A stretch of 64,000 bases of DNA from Plantibacter sp. PA-3-X8. GTDB lineage: Bacteria; Actinomycetota; Actinomycetes; Actinomycetales; Microbacteriaceae. Position numbers and translations under genes: made by a program. The notes below the pieces were generated by a model. That model saw only the letters and a program-made list of their open reading frames with translations. It ran no database searches and was not told the origin of the DNA. This document shows positions 27,869 through 36,216 of this stretch, one piece after another (within the stretch, counting starts at the first letter, position 1; the number at the start of each line of letters is the position of its first letter). The stretch is taken from the NCBI RefSeq assembly GCF_003856975.1, contig NZ_CP033107.1:2108001-2172000 (forward strand), written 5' to 3'.

Positions 27869-28366
27869 ATGCGCACACTGGTGTTGAACGCGGGCTACGA
27901 GCCGCTCGCGATCGTCTCGTTCAAGCGGGCCCTCGTGCTCGTGATGCATCACAAGGCGACCGTCGTCGAGATCGACTCCTCGCATCCCGTGGTGGCGACG
28001 AGCGGATCGTTCGATCGGCCGTCGGTCATCCTGCTCACCAGATACGTCCGGATCCCGAACGCCCGCCGGGTGCCCGTGACCCGCCGCGGGGTGCTGCGCC
28101 GCGACGGCCACCGCTGCGCCTACTGCGGGAAGGCGGCGACGACGATCGACCACGTGCAGCCGCGCTCGCGCGGGGGTGTGGACAGCTGGGAGAACCTCGT
28201 GGCCTGCTGCCTGCGCTGCAACAACGTGAAGGGCGACCGTACGCCGATGGAGATGAACTGGAGCCTCCGGGTCTCACCGGGGACGCCGCACGGCTCGCAG
28301 TGGATGGTGCGGGGCGTCGAGCGCTCGGAGCCCGACTGGGAGCAGTACCTGGCGCCCGCCGCCTGA
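27869..28366 (+). CDS. HNH endonuclease family protein
   Basis: A 165-residue protein of a conserved actinobacterial HNH family. The N-terminal part starts MRTLVLNAGYEPLAIVSFKRA, a signature of the group. The HNH nuclease core is at about 80-130: a zinc pair CAYCG, the catalytic DH in TIDHVQPRSRGG, the Asn in ENLVACC, and a second zinc pair CLRCN. Length is normal and all nuclease residues are present. Its biological role is not established; it is a core gene rather than part of a restriction system here. The ATG at 27869 has GGAAGGGAACGTGC upstream, and earlier in-frame codons lie past a terminator. tRNA-Arg follows. Confidence 0.9.
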   Translation: MRTLVLNAGYEPLAIVSFKRALVLVMHHKATVVEIDSSHPVVATSGSFDRPSVILLTRYVRIPNARRVPVTRRGVLRRDGHRCAYCGKAATTIDHVQPRSRGGVDSWENLVACCLRCNNVKGDRTPMEMNWSLRVSPGTPHGSQWMVRGVERSEPDWEQYLAPAA

Positions 28367-28391
28367 GCGACCGGCTAAACTCGTCGGGTCA

Positions 28392-28463
28392 GCCTCTGTA
28401 GCTCAATGGAAGAGCAGTTCCGTCCTAAGGAAAGGGTTGGGGGTTCGAGTCCCTCCAGGGGCA
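28392..28463 (+). tRNA. tRNA-Arg (anticodon CCT)
   Basis: A 72-nt cloverleaf with acceptor arms GCCTCTG/CAGGGGC, T-arm GGGGG-TTCGAGT-CCCTC and anticodon loop containing CCT, reading AGG. The CCA end is not encoded. A weak hairpin (CAGGCGA/TCGCCTG, 28484-28505) follows. Confidence 0.93.
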
Positions 28464-28529
28464 CTGTCGGAGGTACGGTCGTCCAGGCGAGCACGGCTTC
28501 GCCTGTCGGGTAGGGCTGCGAGCACGCCG

Positions 28530-28535
28530 TAGGCT
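28530..28535 (+). promoter_or_regulatory. -10 box of a probable leaderless LysR promoter
   Basis: TAGGCT ends six bases before the ATG at 28542. Confidence 0.55.
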
Positions 28536-28541
28536 CGAAGC

Positions 28542-29384
28542 ATGACGCACGACCTCCACCGCCAACTCGAACGCGACGCCATCACCCTTCGTCAGCTGCG
28601 GTCGGCCGTGGTCGTCGCGGATGCTCGGACGCTCGGTGCCGCGGCGAACCTGCTCGGGGTCGCACAGCCGAGTCTCGCGCAGCAGCTGCGGCGGCTCGAG
28701 GCCGCGCTCGGGGTCGAGCTGTTCAGCGTCCTGGGGGAGGAGTACCGCCCGACGCGTGAGGGGCAGCGCTTCCTGTTGAAGGTCCGCACCTTCATCGACG
28801 TCGTCGCCGACATGGATCCCGCGTCACCGGCTCGGCACATCCGGGTCGGCCGTCCGCCGACGACGTGGGACGCGGTCGTCTCCGAGGCCGGTCGCCGCAT
28901 CGACGTCCCGGCGGTCGCCGTCGCGATCGAACCGGTCGAGCAGCTGCACCTCGTCACCACCGGTCGTCTCGACGCCACCATCGTGCGTCTGCCGATGGAG
29001 CTGCCGGACGAGCTCGCCGCAGAGGAGATCGCTGCGCTGCCGCTCGGCGTCGTCATGCGCGCCGCGCACCCGCTGTCGGCGAAGGACGTCATCGAGTGGT
29101 CCGATCTCGCCGACCAGGAGCTGCTCCGTCCCGAGCCCGGCAAGGACCCGGCGTACTCGGCCTGGTTGGCCGGCGCGCTCGCGGCGCGCGGCTGGTACCC
29201 GCGCTCGCTGACGATCGACGCGGGGAACGACACCCTGTTCCTCGACGCCCTGCGCTTCGGTGAGCGACTCGTCGCCCTCCGTCCGGTAGCTGCGATGCGG
29301 GAGGACGACGGCCTGTGCTGGCGACCGTTCGCCGACGCACCTGAGCTCCGCGAACGGTTCGCCCTGGTCACCCGACGCGAGTGA
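28542..29384 (+). CDS. LysR family transcriptional regulator
   Basis: A 280-residue regulator. The N-terminal winged helix is at about 12-75, with LRQLRSAVVVADARTLGAAANLLGVAQ split across its helices and SLAQQLRRLEAALGVELF as recognition region. A LysR substrate-binding domain follows (about 95-275). Slightly short for the family (usually ~300). No divergent target gene is adjacent: tRNA-Arg and an HNH gene lie upstream and a TetR-type regulator downstream, so the target is unknown. The TAGGCT box six bases before the ATG supports this start and a leaderless mRNA. Confidence 0.9.
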   Translation: MTHDLHRQLERDAITLRQLRSAVVVADARTLGAAANLLGVAQPSLAQQLRRLEAALGVELFSVLGEEYRPTREGQRFLLKVRTFIDVVADMDPASPARHIRVGRPPTTWDAVVSEAGRRIDVPAVAVAIEPVEQLHLVTTGRLDATIVRLPMELPDELAAEEIAALPLGVVMRAAHPLSAKDVIEWSDLADQELLRPEPGKDPAYSAWLAGALAARGWYPRSLTIDAGNDTLFLDALRFGERLVALRPVAAMREDDGLCWRPFADAPELRERFALVTRRE

Positions 29385-29566
29385 GTCCGCTCGGTCGCGG
29401 TCGGTGATGACACCCTCGATGCGCCCTTTTGCGACCCGACCGGGATCTTCTCGCGATCAAGTCGGTCGACTTGTTCCGAATTTCTGCCGCGTTCGACACC
29501 GTCTTCTCAGCTCGGAGTGGGTACGCTTATCCCTGAATCGGGGGATGACAGAAGCAGGAAACGCAC

Positions 29567-30220
29567 ATGCCCGAACGACGACCACAGCAGCAACGAGGTC
29601 ATGAACGACGCCAGACCGTCGTCGAAGGTGCCGCCCGCATGTTCGACCGGGTCGGCTACGGACAGGCGAGCCTGTCGGACATCGCCCGCGAGGCGGGGAC
29701 GACGCAGGGCTCGCTCTACTTCTACTTCCCCTCGAAAGAGGAACTGGCGATCGCCGTCATCAACGAGCAGAGCACGCGCTCGATCGCTGCGTTGACCGCG
29801 CCGACCACCGCGCCCTCGCCGTTCGGTGGGCTGGTCCAGGCCTCCCGCCTCATCACCGAGCAACTGCTCACCGACCCCATCACGCGCGCCGGCCTGCGGC
29901 TGTCCCTCGAGCAGGGCGTCATCCAGGCTCCGACGACCGCGTTCCACGAGCAGTGGATAGCGAGCGTCGAGGAGCGGGTGCAGGCCTCGATCGAGCTCGG
30001 TGAGCTGCAGTCTCCGCTCGAGCCGGCGGAACTGGCGAGGTCCTTCGTCGCGTTCTTCACCGGGACGCAGCTCATCTCGAACCTGCTGGCCGGCCGGACC
30101 GACCTCCTCAACGCGGTCGACACCATGTGGCGGATCCTCATCGCAGCGGTCATCGTCGCGGATCGCCAGGCCGAGGTGCTCGCCGTCCTCGACGCCGCCT
30201 TCGACGCGCAGGACGCCTGA
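29567..30220 (+). CDS. TetR-family regulator, ScbR/gamma-butyrolactone-receptor-like
   Basis: A 217-residue TetR-fold repressor. The helix-turn-helix is in the first 60 residues: AARMFDRVGYGQASLSDIA, then REAGTTQGSLYFYFPSKEEL. The QGSLYFYFPSKEEL phrase and C-terminal layout resemble the ArpA/ScbR group that senses gamma-butyrolactone signals in Streptomyces. The ligand domain covers about 75-215. No AfsA-type butenolide synthase is in the window, so the ligand may be made elsewhere or differ. AGCAGGAAACGCAC precedes the ATG. The gene stands alone between the LysR gene and a gene-poor stretch. Confidence 0.82.
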   Translation: MPERRPQQQRGHERRQTVVEGAARMFDRVGYGQASLSDIAREAGTTQGSLYFYFPSKEELAIAVINEQSTRSIAALTAPTTAPSPFGGLVQASRLITEQLLTDPITRAGLRLSLEQGVIQAPTTAFHEQWIASVEERVQASIELGELQSPLEPAELARSFVAFFTGTQLISNLLAGRTDLLNAVDTMWRILIAAVIVADRQAEVLAVLDAAFDAQDA

Positions 30221-30273
30221 GCGGTCGGGTGCACGTTAGGGGGTAGCCCTGACGCATGCGCCGTGAGGTCACC

Positions 30274-30419
30274 CTAAACTGAATCGGGTGATTAACTCAC
30301 TTTGCTGATCGTCGTGCGACGACGGATGGATCACGGCGTGCGGGGGCATTCCGCGTTCCATCGGTGAAGAGTTGGTTCACGTGCCGGGCTGGGCGATGTC
30401 GTGGGGGGATCGCCCAGCC
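30274..30419 (+). other. Gene-poor stretch with possible promoter and terminator hairpin
   Basis: No convincing ORF lies between 30221 and 30436. A possible -10 TAAACT is at 30274-30279. CGTCGT/ACGACG can form a short hairpin near 30317-30331. A longer 11-bp hairpin (30387-30397 with 30409-30419) closes the region and can terminate the response-regulator operon on the minus strand, or a small RNA on the plus strand. Evidence for the latter is weak. Confidence 0.3.
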
Positions 30420-30436
30420 GACGGCGTGTGGACGCC

Positions 30437-31111
30437 TCAGCGGCCGACGCCTGGCGGCGCGTACCGGTGCTCTGGACGCCCGGCGGTCCCGTACCGCAGC
30501 TGCGTCGTCAGGAGCCCTCGGGCGGCCAGCGCGGAGAGATACCGTTGCGCCGTCGCGCGTGAGACGCCGACCAGCTCGGCCACTTCGGCGGCCGAGCGCT
30601 CTCCGTCCGCCTCCGACACCGCTTCGAGGACTGCTGTCTCCGTCGCGGATCTCGACCGGGTCGTCGCCCCGGCGTCGCCGGAGTGCAGGATGCGCAGGGC
30701 GCGCTCGATCCTCTCCTGGTCGGCGTTCACCGCCTCGTCGAGGACGTTGCGGAAGCGGGCGTAGGCGGCGAGCCGGTCATGGAGCACCTGCGGCGCGAAC
30801 GGCTTCACCAGATACCCGAGGGCTCCCGCACGAAGCGCTCTGCGCACGGACGCACCGTCCGACGCTGCGGAGACGACGATGGTGTCGATCGGGAGGTCCA
30901 CGAGGAGCTCGAGCCCGTTCCGATCGGGAAGGTAGCCGTCGAGGAGCACGAGGTCGGGCGGCTCGGCGGCGATGCTCCGTGCGGCCTCGGCAGCAGACCC
31001 GACAGGACTGAGCGCCCGGAACCCGTCGACCTCGTCGACGATCCGGCAGTGCAGGCGGGCGACGTGGAAGTCGTCGTCGACGACCAGCACGGTGAGATCG
31101 GCCGCCATCAT
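30437..31111 (-). CDS. Response regulator, CitB/DcuR type
   Basis: A 224-residue regulator. The receiver domain has the acidic VVDDD, phosphorylation site Asp58 in LVLLDGYLPD and Lys in GYLVKPFAPQ. The C-terminal domain is a helix-turn-helix (about 160-215; AAEVAELVGVSRATAQRYLSAL). This is the architecture of CitB/DcuR/DctR regulators of di- and tricarboxylate use. Its ATG overlaps the kinase stop in an ATGA, so the pair is translationally coupled. The likely target is the CitMHS transporter gene divergent from this operon, by analogy with known CitA/CitB systems. Confidence 0.92.
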   Translation of the reverse strand: MMAADLTVLVVDDDFHVARLHCRIVDEVDGFRALSPVGSAAEAARSIAAEPPDLVLLDGYLPDRNGLELLVDLPIDTIVVSAASDGASVRRALRAGALGYLVKPFAPQVLHDRLAAYARFRNVLDEAVNADQERIERALRILHSGDAGATTRSRSATETAVLEAVSEADGERSAAEVAELVGVSRATAQRYLSALAARGLLTTQLRYGTAGRPEHRYAPPGVGR

Positions 31112-32847
31112 CCGTCTCCCGCCATGGACGGCGCCGGTACGACCGTCCCGGGGAGCCGCGCGCAGAAGACCGCTCCGTGTTCGCCGCGGACGCCGGGAGA
31201 CGCCAACCAGACGTCCCCTCCTCGACGACGGGCGATGTCGCGTGAGAGGGGCAGACCGAACCCGTGGCCGTGGACGTCGTCCAGATCGCCGTGGTCGCTG
31301 GTCGGGGAGGCGGGTGGAGCGTCGTCCTGGCCGGTCGCCACGACGCCGTCGCCCGAGTCCATCACGGAGCAGTGCAGCTCGGTGCCGTGGTCGAGGACCT
31401 CGACCTCCACCCAGGCCGGTCGGACCCGGCCCGCGACGGCCGCGTTCACCGCATTGTCGAGCAGGTTGCCGAGGACGGTGGTCACGTCCTCAGGATCGCA
31501 CAGGGAGCCGGTGACGAGGGTCTCGGAGCCGATGGTCACGAGCACCCCGCGTTCCGCAGCTTCGACGCCCTTCGCGCCGAGGAAGGCCTGGAGGTAGGGC
31601 TCGGTGAGTCGGTCCGCGTGTTGCACCGGGTACTTCAGCGGTCCATGGTCGAGCACGTTGGCGAGATAGTCGCGGGCCTCGGCGTCCTGCCCGGTCTCGA
31701 GGAGTCCGGAGATCGCGTGCAACCGGTTCGCGAACTCGTGCCGCTGCGCGCGGAGGGCGGTCGTCATCGTCGCGACCGCGTCGAGCCGCCGGGTGAGCGC
31801 CTCGACGTCGGTACGGTCGCGGACGACGACCACCCGCCCGAGGTCGACGCCGTCCCGGGACACGGGCCGGACGTCGACGAACAGGACGCGGGACCCGACG
31901 ACGAGCTGGGCCGAGGTCGGCGATGCGGCGTCGTCCACGACGAGGTCCACCAGTGGATCGGGCAGGTCGAGGTCGTCGAACCGGCGCCCGACGACCGACC
32001 CGATGTCGAGGAGCCTGGCCGCCTGATCGGTGCACACCGTCACGACGCCGTCCGGCGAGACACCGAGGACGCCTTCGCCGACCCCGCCGAGGACCGCAGC
32101 CTGGTTCTGCACGAGCGCGGCGAGTTCCTCCGGTCCGAGGCCGAGGGTCAGCCGCCGCAGCCGGCGCCGGATGAGCATCGAAGCGACCAGACCGATCGTC
32201 AGCGCGAGGAGCGCTGCGCCCGCGACCAGCATGGTCTCGCCCACGACGTCGGCGAACACGCGCTGCGGGGCGAACCCGACGCTGATCTCGCCGACGACCT
32301 CGCCGGCGCCGGACGAGACCACGGCCCCACCGGTGTCGGAGGACTCGGCGGCGAAGACGGGCACCTTGGCGCGCGCAGACGGGCCGAGGGTGCCGGTCTC
32401 CCACGAGACCGACTCCGTACCGGCCAAGGCCGCTTCCGCGCTGGTGCTCACCCGGAGCCCGAGCTGGTCGGGGTCGGGGTGCGCCAGACGGATCCCGCGC
32501 TCGTCGGTGATGACCACGAAGAGCGCCCCGGTCCGTGCGCCGACCTCACGGCCGAGCTCCTGCAGGGGGCCGGTCCGGAGGTCGGCCGCCGTCGGCGTCC
32601 CCGGGGTACGTGCCTCGAGCGTCACGGCGGTGCGGACGTCGGGATCGCTCGCGACACTCTGGGCGATCGCGAGGGCGGTGGACTGGGCCTCCTGCACGAG
32701 GCGCTCGCTGCTCATCCAGGCGAACACGCCCGTGCACACGGCGACGACCGCGATGACGACGACCAGCTGCAGCACGAGCACCTGCGCCGCGAAGCTGGAG
32801 CGCCCGCCCCGTCGTCGACCTGGCCGCTCCGCTTCGTCGCCGATCAT
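31108..32847 (-). CDS. Sensor histidine kinase, CitA/DcuS type
   Basis: A 579-residue membrane kinase of the carboxylate-sensing family. A first membrane segment (VLVLQLVVVIAVVAVCTGVF) is followed by an extracellular PAS/Cache-like sensor (~140 residues, with YRVSTSAE-like LGLRVSTSAEAAL). A second segment (VAGAALLALTIGLVASMLI), a cytoplasmic PAS, a SpoOB-type dimerisation helix with the phosphorylatable His in LRAQRHEFANRLH, and a HATPase domain ending GHGFGLPLSRDIARR come next. The family binds citrate, malate or fumarate. I chose the ATG at 32847 (MIGDEAERPG): a TACGAT -10 box ends seven bases upstream. The longer frame runs into the intergenic region. Confidence 0.92.
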   Translation of the reverse strand: MIGDEAERPGRRRGGRSSFAAQVLVLQLVVVIAVVAVCTGVFAWMSSERLVQEAQSTALAIAQSVASDPDVRTAVTLEARTPGTPTAADLRTGPLQELGREVGARTGALFVVITDERGIRLAHPDPDQLGLRVSTSAEAALAGTESVSWETGTLGPSARAKVPVFAAESSDTGGAVVSSGAGEVVGEISVGFAPQRVFADVVGETMLVAGAALLALTIGLVASMLIRRRLRRLTLGLGPEELAALVQNQAAVLGGVGEGVLGVSPDGVVTVCTDQAARLLDIGSVVGRRFDDLDLPDPLVDLVVDDAASPTSAQLVVGSRVLFVDVRPVSRDGVDLGRVVVVRDRTDVEALTRRLDAVATMTTALRAQRHEFANRLHAISGLLETGQDAEARDYLANVLDHGPLKYPVQHADRLTEPYLQAFLGAKGVEAAERGVLVTIGSETLVTGSLCDPEDVTTVLGNLLDNAVNAAVAGRVRPAWVEVEVLDHGTELHCSVMDSGDGVVATGQDDAPPASPTSDHGDLDDVHGHGFGLPLSRDIARRRGGDVWLASPGVRGEHGAVFCARLPGTVVPAPSMAGDG

Positions 32848-33075
32848 GGCTCCGATCGTACGTCGCCGGGGCGATGGGCGGCGTCGACCGCGTGATGAGC
32901 AGAATGCGCAGAAGGTGGTGTAACCCGCAGATCCGAGCCGAACGCCCACAAGCGAGACAGCTCCGTGCCGCTCCCGTACGGTTCCGGGAACGCCCGCCGC
33001 GCTCGGTCCATCGCCCGTGTCGCCGCGCCGCGTCCCGTCGTGCACACCGCGGTGCACGCAGACGAAGGAGTCGAC

Positions 33076-34500
33076 ATGCTGGTCATTCTCGGATTCGCGA
33101 TGATCCTCACCTTCATGGTGCTGATCATGACGAAGCGCCTCACCCCGATGGTGGCGCTCATCATCGTCCCCACGGTCTTCGGGCTGTTCGCCGGGGCCGG
33201 ACTCGGGCTCGGCGACATGGTCATCGAGGCGATCGGCAGCCTCGCTCCGACCGCCGCCCTGTTGATGTTCGCGATCATGTACTTCGGGATCATGATCGAC
33301 GTCGGGCTCTTCGACCCGCTCGTCCGGTTCATCGTCCGTGCGCTGGGCAATGACCCGGCGAAGATCGTCGTCGGTACGGCGCTCCTGGCGGGCGCGGTGT
33401 CACTCGACGGCGACGGGTCGACGACCTTCATCGTGACGACCGCCGCGATGCTGCCGATCTACCTGCGGCTCGGCATGAACCCGGTCGTCCTCACCTGCGT
33501 CGCCGGGCTCGCGAACGGCACGCTCAACATCGTCCCGTGGGGTGGGCCGACCGTTCGAGCCGCCTCGGCCCTGGGCGTCTCGCCGACCGAGATCTTCGTC
33601 CCGATGCTGCCGTCGCTCGCCGCCGGCCTCGTCCTCGTGTTCGCCTTCGCCTGGTTCCTGGGACTGGGGGAGCGCAAGCGCCTCGCGGGCGTCGACCTCC
33701 TCGGCGACGGCGCCTCCGGCGTCGCCGCACCGGGTTCGGGTTCCGGGCCCGCCGACCACCCGCTCACCGGCGGCATGTCGACGACCTTCTCGACCAGTGC
33801 CCGTGGGCGCCTCGCGACCCTCGTCCGCCCTGACGACACGGCCATGGCCGACACGATGCTCGACCCCGAGCGCGACACCCTGCGCCCGCGACTCATCTGG
33901 GTCAACCTCGTGCTCACGGTCGCGGTCATGACGCTGCTCGTGCTCGACCTCGTGCCGTTGCCCTACGTGTTCATGGTCGGCACCGCCATCGCCCTCCTGG
34001 TGAACTTCCCGCGGCTCGCGCAGCAGTCCAAGGAGATCGTCGCCCACGCCCCGAGCATCGTCGGCGTCGTCTCGATGGTGCTCGCGGCCGGTGTGCTGAT
34101 CGGCGTCCTCAACGGGACCGGCATGGTCACCGCGATGGCCGATTGGATCGTCGACATCATCCCGACGGAGCTCGGTCCGTTCCTCGCGGTCATCACCGGG
34201 GTGCTCAGCATCCCGATGACGTTCTTCATGAGCAACGACGCGTTCTACTTCGGCATCCTGCCGGTGCTGGCCGAGAGCGCCTCGACCTTCGGCATCGAGC
34301 CGGTCGAGATGGCGCGGGCGTCGATCACCGGTCAGCCGGTCCACCTGCAGAGCCCGCTCGTGCCGGCCATCCTCCTGCTCGTCTCGCTCGCCAGCGTGAA
34401 CCTCGGCGACCACCACAAGAAGGTCCTGTGGCGCGCCGCGATCGTCTCGCTCGTGATGCTCGTCGTCGGCGTGCTCGTGGGCACCATCCCGTTCGGCTGA
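33076..34500 (+). CDS. CitMHS family citrate-metal:proton symporter
   Basis: A 474-residue membrane protein with about a dozen hydrophobic segments. Members import citrate complexed with a divalent metal (Mg or Ca type) using the proton gradient. Characteristic stretches are AGAVSLDGDGSTTFIVTTAA, NVPWGGPT-like LNIVPWGGPTVRAASALG, and FMSNDAFYFGILPVLAE near the C terminus. The middle holds a polar loop of ~70 residues (about 205-280). I chose the ATG at 33076 (MLVILGFAM) with GAAGGAG upstream. It is divergent from the CitA/CitB-type two-component operon, which probably induces it in the presence of citrate. Confidence 0.93.
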   Translation: MLVILGFAMILTFMVLIMTKRLTPMVALIIVPTVFGLFAGAGLGLGDMVIEAIGSLAPTAALLMFAIMYFGIMIDVGLFDPLVRFIVRALGNDPAKIVVGTALLAGAVSLDGDGSTTFIVTTAAMLPIYLRLGMNPVVLTCVAGLANGTLNIVPWGGPTVRAASALGVSPTEIFVPMLPSLAAGLVLVFAFAWFLGLGERKRLAGVDLLGDGASGVAAPGSGSGPADHPLTGGMSTTFSTSARGRLATLVRPDDTAMADTMLDPERDTLRPRLIWVNLVLTVAVMTLLVLDLVPLPYVFMVGTAIALLVNFPRLAQQSKEIVAHAPSIVGVVSMVLAAGVLIGVLNGTGMVTAMADWIVDIIPTELGPFLAVITGVLSIPMTFFMSNDAFYFGILPVLAESASTFGIEPVEMARASITGQPVHLQSPLVPAILLLVSLASVNLGDHHKKVLWRAAIVSLVMLVVGVLVGTIPFG

Positions 34501-34519
34501 CACCGGCGGGCGCCGAGGC

Positions 34520-35017
34520 TCAACGCGTGGTCGTCCAGTCGAGGTTGACGATGTCGCCGATGTAGATGTCGAGTCCGAAGCCGGGGATCGACGGGTTCAT
34601 GCGGAGCAACTGCTGCTGCGGCAGGTCGAAGCGCTGCGCGATGTCGAAGAACACGTCGCCGGCGACCACCGTGTAACTGATCGGATTGCCATCGGCGTCC
34701 GAGACGACCGGGCCGAGCGCACCGTCCCTCGGCCCGAGGTCGAACGCGGGGCCCTCCGGAATCGGTTCCGCCGGTTCCGCCGGCGCGTTCGGCACGATCG
34801 GCGCCGGTTCAGGAGGCAGCGCGTCGCGCGCAGTGGAGGTGGGCACCGGGGCGACCGAGGGCGACGGGTCCGGCTGCTGGGTGACGACGACCGTCACCGG
34901 AGGCGGGGCCGGCTCCGAGACGCAGCCGCTGAGGGCGAGGAGACCGACGACACCGATCGCGAGGGTCCGGACGTGCGACAGCGCACGTCGACGTCCGGTC
35001 GATTCCTTCGGCCCCAC
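34520..35017 (-). CDS. LysM domain lipoprotein
   Basis: A 165-residue exported protein. The signal (LAIGVVGLLALSGC) ends in lipobox LSGC. A Pro/Ala/Val-rich linker of ~70 residues follows, then one C-terminal LysM domain (about 113-160; ISYTVVAGDVFFDIAQRF with NPSIPGF), which binds peptidoglycan glycan chains. No catalytic domain is attached, so it may be a wall-binding structural or sensor protein. Start at the GTG at 35017 with GGGGGGATGCGTT upstream. The gene is convergent with CitMHS. Confidence 0.87.
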   Translation of the reverse strand: MGPKESTGRRRALSHVRTLAIGVVGLLALSGCVSEPAPPPVTVVVTQQPDPSPSVAPVPTSTARDALPPEPAPIVPNAPAEPAEPIPEGPAFDLGPRDGALGPVVSDADGNPISYTVVAGDVFFDIAQRFDLPQQQLLRMNPSIPGFGLDIYIGDIVNLDWTTTR

Positions 35018-35181
35018 AACGCATCCCCCCAGGATGGACCGGGCCCTCAGCGCGGTCGGCGGGGCTCGGTCGAACCCTCAGCCTACGGCGAGGCGCCGCG
35101 AGTCCGAGCAGGGCTACCCCCGAAATCCCGAGCGCCGGAGGCCCTCCAGTAGGCTGCTGGAACGCGCATCGAAGGAGAGCC

Positions 35182-36216
35182 ATGACGGAGCAGGACATCG
35201 ACCGGACCGGAACGGGAACCCCAACGGCAGGCCCGTCCACCGGCTTGCGATGGGGCATCCTCGGCCCCGCCGGCGTCGCGAAGAGCTTCACCGCCGACCT
35301 CCGACGGCACGGCTTCGACGTCCGGGCCGTCGCCTCGCGATCCGCCGAGACCGCAGCCGCGTTCGCCGCCGAGTTCGACATCCCGAACGTCCACGTGGGG
35401 TACGAGGCGCTCGCCGCCGACCCCGAGGTCGACGTGATCTACATCGCGACCCCGCACCCGTTCCACGCTGAGCAGGCGGTGCTGGCGCTCGACGCCGGGA
35501 AGCATGTCCTCATCGAGAAGCCCTTCACCCTCAACGCCGCCGAGGCGCAGGCGGTCGTGGCGCTCGCCGCGGAGCGCGGTCTGGTCGTCCTCGAGGCGAT
35601 GTGGACCCGGTTCCTCCCGCACATGGTCCGGCTCCGCGAGCTGCTTGCCGACGGCGTCATCGGGCAGCCGCGCAGCCTCGTCGCCGATCACACTCAGCTG
35701 CTCTCGGACGACCCGGAGCACCGCATGAACAACCTCGAGCTGGGCGGCGGCGCGCTGCTCGACCTCGGCGTGTACCCGGTCTCCTTCGCGTCGTCCGTCT
35801 TCGGGACCCCGACGACGATCCAGGCCACGGCCGCGCTCCGCGACACGGGGGCGGACATGCAGGTCGCGACCCTCTTCGGCTACGCGGACGGCCAGGTGGC
35901 GAACACCCTGTCGGCGAGCAACACCGTCGGCCCGAACCGCGCGGCCATCGTCGGGACCGACGGCTGGATCGAGTTCGACCGCGTCTGGTACACGGCGACG
36001 ACCTTCCGAGTGTTCGGCACCGACGGCGAGGTCGTCGAGACCTACCGTTCCGAGGTGGACGGCCGCGGCATGCACTTCCAGGCGTGGGAGCTCGAACGGC
36101 TCGCCTCCGAGGGCCGCCTCTCCGGTGACATCATGCCGCTCGCCGAGACGGTCGCGATCATGGAGACCCTCGATGAGGTCAGGCGCCAGATCGGCGTCCG
36201 GTACCCGGGCGAGTGA
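35182..36216 (+). CDS. Gfo/Idh/MocA family NAD(P)-dependent oxidoreductase
   Basis: A 344-residue dehydrogenase acting on a sugar, inositol or related substrate. The N-terminal Rossmann fold has a modified glycine loop WGILGPAGVAKSF, and the conserved EKPF (VLIEKPFTLNA) holds the catalytic/binding Lys. The C-terminal alpha/beta domain includes LGGGALLDLGVYPVSFASSV, whose D-G-Y positions match the family active-site region. A TAGGCT box at 35150-35155 and GAAGGAGAGCC before the ATG support the start. The last 38 bp overlap the end of the convergent glycosyltransferase gene. The substrate cannot be told. Confidence 0.92.
   Translation: MTEQDIDRTGTGTPTAGPSTGLRWGILGPAGVAKSFTADLRRHGFDVRAVASRSAETAAAFAAEFDIPNVHVGYEALAADPEVDVIYIATPHPFHAEQAVLALDAGKHVLIEKPFTLNAAEAQAVVALAAERGLVVLEAMWTRFLPHMVRLRELLADGVIGQPRSLVADHTQLLSDDPEHRMNNLELGGGALLDLGVYPVSFASSVFGTPTTIQATAALRDTGADMQVATLFGYADGQVANTLSASNTVGPNRAAIVGTDGWIEFDRVWYTATTFRVFGTDGEVVETYRSEVDGRGMHFQAWELERLASEGRLSGDIMPLAETVAIMETLDEVRRQIGVRYPGE

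Noticed and set aside
31264..32895. 543-codon plus-strand frame opposite the CitA-type kinase
   Set aside because: Shadow frame; the kinase on the other strand has full domain structure and a coupled regulator.
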